From: Camelus bactrianus
Taxonomy: Eukaryota > Chordata > Mammalia > Artiodactyla > Camelidae
Length of the DNA: 64,000 bases
Reading direction: 5' to 3'
NCBI RefSeq assembly: GCF_048773025.1
Contig: NC_133550.1
Span: 5,072,176 to 5,136,175, forward strand
The translations under genes were made by a program, and so were the position numbers. Under the pieces are notes generated by a model, which made no database searches, had not been told where the DNA came from, and saw nothing but the letters and a program-made list of their open reading frames with translations. Positions 50,460-61,252 of this stretch are shown here, in pieces. Numbering within the stretch: the stretch's first letter is position 1; every line of letters begins with the position of its first letter.

Positions 50460-51240
50460 GTGGAGAGACTTTCGTTCATCTAGCACAAAGGGAACCCGTT
50501 GCAGGAGAAACTTTTACTCTGGTTTCTCAGTCTGTTTCCTAGTGCCTTTTTGAAGTTACTGCAGTTTTCACAGTAAAACCGAATTGGAGCTCGTACCTCC
50601 CCATATATATGTATGGAGTGGAGTTTGCAAGTGAAAAGAAACTATGTGTTTCCAACAAGCTAGGTGAAGTACGGCTTTCACACAAACTTATCTCTCATAA
50701 CTGAGCATGTGGAGAGACGTTCGTTCATCTAGCACAAAGGGAAAGTTTTGCAGGAGAAACTTTTACTCTGGTTTCTCAGTCTGTTTCCTAGTGCCGGTAT
50801 GAAGTTACTACACTTTTCACTGGAAAACCGAGTTGGAGCTCGTAACTCCCCATATATATGTATGGAGTGGAGTTTGCAAGTGAAAAGAAATTTTGTGTTC
50901 CCAACAAGCTAGGTGAAGGACGGCTTTCAAACAAACATTTATCTCTCAGAACTGAGCATGTGGAGAGACGTTCGTTCATCTAGCACAAAGGGAACGGATT
51001 GCAGGAGAAACTATTACTCTGGTTCTCAGTCTGTTTCCTACTGCCGGTTTGAAGTTCCTGCAATTTTCACTGTAAAACCGTGTTGGAGCTTGTACCTCCC
51101 CATATATATGTATGGAGTGGAGTTAACAAGTGAAAAGAATCTTTGTGTTCCCAACAAGCTAGGTGAATGGCGGCTTTCACACAAACTTATCTCTCAGAAC
51201 TGAGCATGTGGAGAGACGTTCGTTCATCTAGCACAAAGGG
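50460..51240 (+). repeat. Mosaic of 44.0-45.7 kb monomers
   Basis: Successive segments match different places at different offsets: 50.46-50.76 kb matches about 43.98-44.29 kb, 50.78-51.00 kb matches 45.30-45.53 kb, 51.01-51.10 kb matches 44.54-44.62 kb, and 51.12-51.20 kb matches 45.64-45.72 kb. The order of monomers has been reshuffled, with switches inside monomers. Confidence 0.65.
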
Positions 51241-51499
51241 AACGGGTAGCAGGAGAAACTTTTACTTTGGTTTCTCAGTCTGTTTCCTAGTGCCGTTTTG
51301 AAGTTACTGCAGTTTTAACTATAAATCCGAGTTGGAGCTCGTACCTCCCCATATATACGTATTGAATGGAGTTGGCAAGTGAAAAGAAACTTTGTGTTCC
51401 CAACAAGCTAGGTGAAGTACGGCTTTCACACACACTTATCTCTCAGAACTGAGCATGTGGAGAGACGTTCGTTCATCTAGCAAAAAGGGAACGTGTTGC

Positions 51500-53940
51500 A
51501 GGAGAAACTTTTACTCTGGTTTCTCAGTCTGTTTCCTAGTGCCGGTTTGAAGTTCCTGCCGTTTTCACTGTAAAACCGAGTTGGAGCTCGTACTTCCCCA
51601 TATATCTGTATTGAGTGGGGTTTGCAAGTGAAAAGAAACTTTGTGTTCCCAACAAGCTAGGTTAAAGAAGGCTTTCACACACACTTATCTCTCAGAACTG
51701 AGCATGTGGAGAGATATTCGTTCATCTAGCACATAGTGAATGGGTTGCAGGAGAAACTTTTACTCTGGTTTCTCAGTCTGTTTCCTAGTGCCGGTTTGAA
51801 GTTACTGCAGTTTTCACTGTAAAACCGAGTTGGAGCTCGTACCTCCCCATATGTATGTATTCAGTGGAGTTTACAAGTGAAAAGAAACTTTGTGTTCCCA
51901 ACAAGCTAGGTGAAGGACGGCTTTCACACACACTTATCTCTCAGATCTGAGCATGTAGAGAGACGTTCGTTCATCTAGCACAAAGGGAACGGGTTGCAGG
52001 AGAAACTTTACTCTGGTTTCTCAGTCTGTTTCCTACTGCCTGTTTTAAGTTCCTGCAGTTTTCACTGTAAAACCTAGTTGGAGCTCGTACCTCCCCATAT
52101 ATATGTATGGAGTGGAGATTGCAAGTGAAAAAATCTTTGTGTTCCCAACAAGCTAGTTGAAGGGAGGCTTTCAAACACACTTATCTCTCAGAAATAAGCA
52201 TGGGGAAAGACGTTCGTTCATCTAGCACAAAGGGAACGGGTTGCAGGAGAAACTTTTACTCTGGATTCTCAGTCTGTTTCCTAGTGCCGGTTTGAATTTC
52301 CTGCAGTTTTCATTGTAAAACGGAGTTGGAGCTCGTACCTCACCATATATATGTATGGAGTGGAGTTTCAAGTGAATAGAAACTTTGTGTTCCCAACAAG
52401 CTAGGGGAAGGACGGCTTTCACACACACTTATCTCTCAGAACTGAGTATGTGGAGAGACGTTCGTTCATCAAGCCAAAGGGAACGGATTGCAGGAGAAAC
52501 TTTTACTCTGGTTTATCAGTCTGTTTCCTACTGCCGGTTTGAAGTTCCTGCAGTTTTCACTGTAAAACAGAGTTGGAGCTAGTACCCCATTATACATATG
52601 TATGGAGTGGAGTTTGCAAGAGAAAAGAACTTTTGTGTTCCCAACAAGCTGGGTGAAGGACGGCTTTCACACACACTTATCTCTCAGAACTGAGCATGTG
52701 GAGAGATGTTCATTCATCTAGCACAAAGGGAACGTGTAGCAGGAGAAACTTTTACTCTGGATTCTCAGTCTGTTTCCTAGTGCCGGTTTGAATTTCCTGC
52801 AGTTTTCACTGTAAAACCGAGTTGGAGCTCGTACCTCCCATATATACGTATGGATTGGAGTTTGCAATTGAAAAGAAACTGTGTGTTCCCAACAAGCTAG
52901 GTGAAGAACGGACTTCACACACACTTATCTCTCAGAACTGAGCATGTAGAGAGAACTTCGTTCATCTAGCACAAATGGAACGGGTTGCAGGAGAAACTTT
53001 ACTCTGTTTTCTCAGTCTGTTTCCTAGTGCCGGATTGAAGTTCCTGAAGTTTTCACTGTAAAACCGAGTTGGAATTCGTAACTCCCCATATATATATATG
53101 GAGTGGAGTTTGCAAGTGAAAAGAAAATTTTTGTGTTCCCAACAAGCAAGGTGAAGGACGGCGTTCACACACACCTATCTCTTAGAAAAGAGCATGTGGA
53201 GAGACGTTCGTTCATCTAGCACAAAGGGAACGGGTTGCAGGAGTAACTTTTACTCTGGTTTCTCAGTCTGTTTCCTAGTGCTGGTTTGAAGTTCCTGAAG
53301 TTTTCACTGTAAAACCAAGTTGGAGCTCGTACCTCCCCATATATATGTATGGAGTGGAGTTTGCAAGTGAAAAGAAAATTTTTGTGTTCCCAACAAGCAA
53401 GGTGAAGGACGGTTTCACACATACTTATCTCTCAGAAATGAGCATGTAGAGAGACTTTCGTTCATCTAGCACAAAGGGAAAGGTTTGCAGGAGAAACTTT
53501 TACTCTGGTTTCTCAGTCTGTTTCCTAGTGCCGGTTTGAATTTCCTGCAGTTTTCACTGTAAAACCGAGTTGGAGCTCGTACCTCCCCATATATACGTAT
53601 GGACTGGTGTTTGCAAGAGAAAAGAAATTTTGTGTTCCCAACAAGATAGGTGAAGGACGGCTTTCACACACACTTTTCTCTCAGAAATGAGCATGTGGAG
53701 AGACGTTCGTTCATCTAGCACAAAGGGAACTGGTTGCAGGATAAAATTTTTACTCTGGTTTCTCAGTCTGTTTCCTACTGCCGGTTTGAAGTTCCTGCAC
53801 TTTTCACTGTAAAACCGAGTTGGAGCTTGTACCTCCCCATATATATCTATGGAATGCAGTTTACTAGTTAAAAGAAACTTTGTGTTCCCAACAAGCTAGG
53901 TGAAGGGCGGCTTTCACACACACTTATCTCTCAGAACTGA
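51500..53940 (+). repeat. Third copy of the 45.77-48.21 kb block (23-monomer offset)
   Basis: Matches 45,770-48,213 at 5,727-5,729 bp (and so also 39.8-42.2 kb). Shared markers in order are gaagttcctgccgttttc, atatgtatgtattcag, ctgcctgttttaag, accccattatacatatg, gaaaatttttgtgttccc and ctatggaatgcagtttac. It ends where gtagagagacc of the earlier copies is replaced by gtggagagacg. Confidence 0.8.
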
Positions 53941-54739
53941 GCATGTGGAGAGACGTTCGTTCATCTAGCACAAAGGGAACGGGTTGCAGGAGAAACTTTT
54001 ACTCTGGTTTCTCAGTCTGTTTCCTAGTGCCGGTTTGAAGTTCCTGCAGTTTTTACTGTAAAACCGAGTTGGAGATCGTACCTCCCCATATATAAGTATG
54101 GAGTGGAATTTGCAAGTGAAAAGAAACTTTGTGTTCCAAACAAGCTAGGTGAAGGACGGCATTCACACACACTAATCTCTCAGAACTGAGCATGCGGAGA
54201 GAATTTCGTTCATCTAGCACAAAGGGAAAGGGTTGCAGGATAAAATTTTTACTCTGGTTTCTCAGTCTGTTTCCTACTGCCGGTTTGAAGTTCTTGCAGT
54301 TTTCACTGTAAAACCGAGTGGGAGCTCGTATCTCCCCATATATATGTATGGAGTGGAGTTTGTATGTGAAATGAAACTTTGTGTTCCCAACAAGCTAGGT
54401 GAAGGGCGGCTTTCACACACACTTATCTCTCAGAACTGAGCATGTGGAGAGACTTTCGTTCATCTAGCAAAAATGGAACGGGTTGCAGGAGAAAATTTAA
54501 CTCTGGTTTCTCAGTCTTTTTCCTAGTGCCGGATTGAAGTTCCTGCAGTTTTCACTGTAAAACCGAGTTGGAGCTCGTACCTCCCCATATATATGTATGG
54601 ATTGGGGTTTGCAACTGAATAGAAACTTTGTGTTCCCAACAAGCTAGGTGAAGGACGGCTTTCACACACACTTATCTCTCAGAACTGAGCATGTGGAGAG
54701 ACGTTCGTTCATCTAGCAAAAATGGAACGGGTTGCAGGG

Positions 54740-57700
54740 GAAACTTTTACTCTGGTTTCTCAGTCTGTTTCCTAGTGCCGGTTTGAAGTTCCTGCCGTTT
54801 TCACTGTAAAACCGAGTTGGAGCTCGTACTTCCCCATATATCTGTATTGAGTGTGGTTTGCAAGTGAAAAGAAACTTTGTGTTCCCAACAAGCTAGGTTA
54901 AAGAAGGCTTTCACACACACTTATCTCTCAGAACTGAGCATGTGGAGAGATGTTCGTTCATCTAGCACAAAGGGAATGGGTTGCAGGAGAAACTTTTACT
55001 CTGGTTTCTCAGTCTGTTTCCTAGTGCCGGTTTGAAGTTACTGCAGTTTTCACTGTAAAACCGAGTTGGAGATCGTACCTCCCCATATGTATGTATGGAG
55101 TGGAGCTTGCAACTGAAAAGAAACTTTGTGTTCCCAACAAGCTAGGTGAAGGACGGCTTTCACACACACTTATCTCTCAGAACTGAGCATGTGGAGATAC
55201 GTTCGTTCATGTAGCAGAAAGGGAACGGGTTGCAGGATAAAATATTTACTCTGGTTTCTCAGTCTGTTTCCTAGTGCCGGTTTGAATTTCCTGCAGTTTT
55301 CACTGTAAAACCGAGTTGGAGCTCGTACCTCCCCATATATATGTATTCAGTGGAGTTTACAAGTGAAAAGAAACTTTGTGTTCCCAACAAGCTAGGTGAA
55401 GAACGGCTTTCACACACACTTATCTCTCAGAACTGAGCATGTAGAGAGACGTTCGTTCATCTAGCACAAAGGGAACGGGTTGCAGGAGAAACTTTACTCT
55501 GGTTTCTCAGTCTGTTTCCTACTGCCTGTTTTAAGTTCCTGCAGTTTTCACTGTAAAACCGAGTTGGAGCTCGTACCTCCCCATATATATGTATGGAGTG
55601 GAGATTGCAAGTGAAAAAATCTTTGTGTTCCCAACAAGCTAGTTGAAGGGAGGCTTTCAAACACACTTATCTCTCAGAAATAAGCATGGGGAAAGACGTT
55701 CGTTCATCTAGCACAAAGGGAACGGGTTGCAGGAGAAACTTTTACTCTGGATTCTCAGTCTGTTTCCTAGTGCCGGTTTGAATTTCCTGCAGTTTTCATT
55801 GTAAAACGGAGTTGGAGCTCGTACCTCACCATATATATGTATGGAGTGGAGTTTTCAAGTGAATAGAAACTTTGTGTTCCCAACAAGCTAGGTGAAGGAC
55901 GGCTTTCACACACACTTATCTCTCAGAACTGAGTATGTGGAGAGACGTTCGTTCATCTAGCCAAAGGGAACGGATTGCAGGAGAAACTTTTACTCTAGTA
56001 TATCAGTCTGTTTCCTACTGCCGGTTTGAAGTTCCTGCAGTTTTCACTGTAAAACAGAGTTGGAGCTAGTACCCCAGCATACATATGTATGGAGTGGAGT
56101 TTGCAAGAGAAAAGAACCTTTGTGTTCCCAACAAGCTGCGTGAAGGACGGCTTTCACACACACTTATCTCTCAGAACTGAGCATGTGGAGAGATGTTCAT
56201 TCATCTAGCACAAAGGGAACGTGTAGCAGGAGAAACTTTTACTCTGGTTTCTCAGTCTGTTTCCTACTGCCGGTTTGAAGTTCCTGCAGTTTTCACTGTA
56301 AAACAGAGTTGGAGCTAGTACCCCAGCATACATATGTATGGAGTGGAGTTTGCAAGAGAAAAGAACCTTTGTGTTCCCAACAAGCTGGGTGAAGGACGGC
56401 TTTCACACACACTTATCTCTCAGAACTGAACATGTGGAGAGATGTTCATTCATCTAGCACAAAGGGAACGTGTAGCAGGAGAAACTTTTACTCTGGTTCC
56501 TCAGTCTGTTTCCTAGTGCCTGTTTGATGTTACTGCAGTTTTCACTGTAAAACCGAGTTGGAGCTCGTACTTCCCCTTATATACGTATGGAGTGGAGTTT
56601 GCAAGAGAAAAGAAACTTTGTGTTCCCAACAAGCTAGTTGAAGGACGGCTTTCACACACACTTATCTCTCAGAACTGAGCATGTGGAGAGACGTTCGTTC
56701 ATCTAGCAAAAAGGGAAAGGGTTGCAGGAGAAACTTTTACTCTGGTTTCTCAGTCTGTTTCCTAGTGCCGGTTTGAATTTCCTGCAGTTTTCACTGTAAA
56801 ACCGAGTTGGAGCTCGTACCTCCCCATATATACGTATGGACTGGAGTTTGCAAGTGAAAAGAAACTTTGTGTTCCCAACAAGCTAGGTGAAGAACGGACT
56901 TCACACACACTTATCTCTCAGAACTGAGCATGTAGAGAGAACTTCGTTCATCTAGCACAAATGGAACGGGTTGCAGGAGAAACTTTACTCTGTTTTCTCA
57001 GTCTGTTTCCTAGTGCCGGTTTGAAGTTCCTGAAGTTTTCACTGTAAAACCGAGTTGGAGTTCGTAACTCCCCATATATTTATATGGAGTGGAGTTTGCA
57101 ATTGAAAAGAAAATTTTTGTGTTCCCAACAAGCTAGGTGAAGGACGGTTTCACACATACTTATCTCTCAGAACTGAGCATGTAGAGAGACTTTCGTTCAT
57201 CTAGCAGAAAGGGAAAGGTTTGCAGGAGAAACTTTTACTCTGGTTTCTCAGTCTGTTTCCTAGTGCCGGTTTGAATTTCCTGCAGTTTTCACTGTAAAAC
57301 CGAGTTGGAGCTCGTACCTCCCCATATATACGTATGGACTGGTGTTTGCAAGAGAAAAGAAATTTTGTGTTCCCAACAAGATAGGTGAAGGACGGCTTTC
57401 ACACACACTTTTCTCTCAGAACTGAGCATGTGGAGAGACGTTCGTTCATCTAGCACAAAGGGAACGGGTTGCAGGATAAAATTTTTACTCTGGTTTCTCA
57501 GTCTGTTTCCTACTGCCGGTTTGAAGTTCCTGCACTTTTCACTGTAAAACCGAGTTGGAGCTCGTACCTCCCCATATATATCTATGGAATGCAGTTTACT
57601 AGTTAAAAGAAACTTTGTGTTCCCAACAAGCTAGTTGAAGGGCGGCTTTCACACACACTTATCTCTCAGAACTGAGCATGTAGAGAGACCTTCGTTCATC
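54740..57700 (+). repeat. Fourth, rearranged copy of the same block
   Basis: 54.75-55.1 kb matches 51.52-51.87 kb at 3,237 bp (13 monomers). 55.08-55.45 kb resembles 48.6-48.97 kb. From 55.46 kb the match to 51.97 kb resumes at 3,486 bp (14 monomers). It runs on, with an inserted extra monomer near 56.2 kb, to ctatggaatgcagtttac near 57,587 and gtagagagacc near 57,682. Confidence 0.7.
55982..56494 (+). repeat. Adjacent duplicated monomer pair
   Basis: Two neighbouring monomers share gctagtaccccagcatacat (near 56,066 and 56,315), gcaagagaaaagaacctttg and the aacgtgtagcagg state at a 249-bp offset. They differ at very few bases (ctgcgtg against ctgggtg, and gagcat against gaacat). A recent single-monomer duplication is the simplest reading. 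Confidence 0.75.
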
Positions 57701-58377
57701 TAGCACAAAGGGAACGGGTTGCAGGTAAAATATTTACTCTGGTTTCTCAGTCTGTTTCCTAGTGCCGGTTTGAACTTACTGCAGTTTTCACCGTAAAACC
57801 AATTTGGAGCTCGTACCTCCCCATATATTTGTATTGAGTGGAGTTTGCAAGTGAAAAGAAACTTTGTGTTCCCAACAAGCTAGGTGAAGTACGGCTTACA
57901 CACACACTTATCTCTCAGAACTGAGCATGTGGAGAGACGTTCGTTCATCTAGCACAAAGGGAACGGGTTGCAGGAGAAACTTTTACTCTGGTTTCTCAGT
58001 CTGTTTCCTAGTGCCGGTTTGAAGTTCCTGCAGTTTTTACTGTAAAACCGAGTTGGAGATCGTACCTCCCCATATATATGTATGGATTTGGGTTTGCAAC
58101 TGAATAGAAACTTTGTGTTCCCAACAAGCTAGGTGAAGGACGGCTTACACACACACTTATCTCTCAGAACTGAGCATGAGGAGAGACTTTCGTTCATCCA
58201 GCACAAAGGGAACGGGTTGCAGGAGAAAGTTTTACTCTGGTTTCTCAGTCTGTTTCCTAGTGCCGGTTAGAAGATACTGCAGTTTTCACTGTAAACCCGA
58301 GTTGGAGCTCGTACCTCCCCTTATATATGTATGGAGTGGAGTTAACAAGTGACAAGAATCTTTGTGTTCCCAACAAA

Positions 58378-59759
58378 CTAGGTTAAAGAAGGCTTTCACA
58401 CACACTTATCTCTCAGAACTGAGCATGTGGAGAGATGTTCGTTCATCTAGCACAAAGGGAATGGGTTGCAGCAGAAACTTTTACTCTGGTTTCTCAGTGT
58501 GTTTCCTAGTGCCGGTTTGAAGTTACTGCAGTTTTCACTGTAAAACCGAGTTGGAGCTCATACCTCCCCATATGTATGTATGGAGTGGAGCTTGCAACTG
58601 AAAAGAAACTTTGTGTTCCCAACAAGCTAGGAGAAGGACGGCTTTCACACACACTTATCACTCAGAACTGAGCATGTGGAGAGACGTTCGTTCATCTAGC
58701 ACAAAGGGAACGGGTTGCAGGATAAAATATTTACTCTGGTTTCTCAGTCTGTTTCCTACTGCCGGTTTGAATTTCCTGCAGTTTTCACTGTAAAACCGAG
58801 TTGGAGCTCGTACCTCCCCATATATATGTATTCAGTGGAGTTTACAAGTGAAAAGAAACTTTGTGTTCCCAACAAGCTAGGTGAAGGACGGCTTTCACAC
58901 ACACTTATCTCTCAGATCTGAGCATGTAGAGAGACGTTCGTTCATCTATCACAAAGGGAACGGGTTGCAGGAGAAACTTTACTCTGGTTTCTCAGTCTGT
59001 TTCCTACTACCTGTTTTAAGTTCCTGCAGTTTTCACTGTAAAACCGAGTTGGAGCTCGTACCTCCCCATATATATGTATGGAGTGGAGACTGCAAGTGAA
59101 AAAATCTTTGTGTTCCCAACAAGCTAGTTGAAGGGAGGCTTTCACACACACTTATCTCTCAGAAATAAGCATGGGGAAAGACGTTCGTTCATCTAGCACA
59201 AAGGGAACGGGTTGCAGGAGAAACTTTTACTCTGCTTTATCAGTCTGTTTCCTACTGCCGGGTTGAATTTCCTGCAGTTTTCACTGTAAAACAGAGTTGG
59301 AGCTCGTACCTACCCATATATATGTATTCAGTGGAGTTTACAAGTGAAAAGAACCTTTGTGTTCCCAACAAGCTGGGTGAAGGACGGCTTTCACACACAC
59401 TTATCTCTCAGAACTGAGCATGTGGAGAGATATTCATTTATCTAGCACAAAGGGAACGGGTAGCAGGAGAAACTTTTACTCTGGTTTCTCAGTCTGTTTC
59501 CTAGTGCCTGTATGATGTTACTGCAATTTTCACTGTAAAACCGAGTTGGAGCTCGTACTTCCCCTTATATATGTATGGAGTGGAGTTTGCAAGAGAAAAG
59601 AAACTTTGTGTTCCCAAAAATCTAGGTGAAGGACGGCTTTCACACACACTTATCTCTTAGAACTGAGCATGTGGAGAGACTTTCGTTCATCTAGCAAAAA
59701 GGGAAAGGGTTGCAGGAGAAACTTTTACTCTGGTTTCTCAGTCTGTTTCCTAGTGCCGG
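58378..59759 (+). repeat. 6-monomer (1,493-bp) tandem pair, copy 1
   Basis: Matches 59,871-61,252 at a constant offset of 1,493 bp. Shared markers are ctaggttaaagaagg, gggttgcagcagaaac, tatgtatggagtggagctt, ggataaaatatttactc, ctgcctgttttaag or its neighbour variant, and cccaaaaatctagg (59,614 and 61,107). A scatter of single differences puts it at a few percent divergence. Confidence 0.8.
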
Positions 59760-59870
59760 TTTGAAGTTTCTGCCGTTTTCACTGTAAAACCGAGTTGGAG
59801 CTCGTACCTCCCCATATATCTGTATTGAGTGGGGTTTGCAAGTGAAAAGAAACTTTGTGTTCCCAACAAG

Positions 59871-61252
59871 CTAGGTTAAAGAAGGCTTTCACACACACTT
59901 ATCTCTCAGAACTGAGCATGTGGAGAGATGTTCGTTCATCTAGCACAAAGGGAATGGGTTGCAGCAGAAACTTTTACTCTGGTTTCTCAGTGTGTTTCCT
60001 AGTGCCGGTTTGAAGTTACTGCAGTTTTCACTGTAAAACCGAGTTGGAGCTCATACCTCCCCATATGTATGTATGGAGTGGAGCTTGCAACTGAAAAGAA
60101 ACTTTGTGTTCCCAACAAGCTAGGTGAAGGACGGCTTTCACACACACTTATCACTCAGAACTGAGCATGTGGAGAGACGTTCGTTCATCTAGCACAAATG
60201 GAACGGGTTGCAGGATAAAATATTTACTCTGGTTTCTCAGTCTGTTTCCTACTGCCGGTTTGAATTTCCTGCAGTTTTCACTGTAAAACCGAGTTGGAGC
60301 TCGTACCTCCCCATATATATGTATTCAGTGGAGTTTACAAGTGAAAAGAAACTTTGTGTTCCCAACAAGCTAGGTGAAGGACGGCTTTCACACACACTTA
60401 TCTCTCAGAAGTGAGCATGTAGAGAGACGTTCGTTCATCTAGCACAAAGGGAACGGGTTGCAGGAGAAACTTTACTCTGGTTTCTCAGTCTGTTTCCTAC
60501 TGCCTGTTTTAAGTTCCTACAGTTTTCACTGTAAAACCGAGTTGGAGCTCGTACCTCCCCATATATATGTATGGAGTGGAGATTGCAAGTGAAAAAATCT
60601 TTGTGTTCCCAACAAGCTAGTTGTAGGGAGGCTTTCACACACACTTATCTCTCAGAAATAAGCATGGGGAAAGACGTTCGTTCATCTAGCACAAAGGGAA
60701 CGGGTTGCAGGAGAAACTTTTACTCTGCTTTATCAGTCTGTTTCCTACTGCCGGGTTGAATTTCCTGCAGTTTTCACTGTAAAACATATTTGGAGCTCGT
60801 ACCTCCCCATATATATGTATTCAGTGGAGTTTACAAGTGAAAAGAACCTTTGTGTTCCCAACAAGCTGGGTGAAGGACGGATTTCACACACAATTATCTC
60901 TCAGAACTGAGCATGTGGAGTGATGTTCATTCATCTAGCACAAAGGGAACGGGTAGCAGGAGAAACTTTTACTCTGGTTTCTCAGTCTGTTTCCTAGTGC
61001 CTGTTTGATGTTACTGCAATTTTCCCTGTAAAACCGAGTTGGAGCACGTACTTCCCCTTATATATGTATGGAGTGGAGTTTGCAAGAGAAAAGAAACTTT
61101 GTGTTCCCAAAAATCTAGGTGAAGGACGGCTTTCACACACACTTATCTCTCAGAACTGAGCATGTGGAGAGACTTTCGTTCATCTAGCAAAAACGGAAAG
61201 GGTTGCAGGAGAAACTTTTACTCTGGTTTCTAAGTCTGTTTCCTAGTGCCGG
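59871..61252 (+). repeat. 6-monomer (1,493-bp) tandem pair, copy 2
   Basis: Second copy. The match stops near 61,252, where gaaattagtgcag replaces the gaagtttctgccg found after copy 1. Confidence 0.8.
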
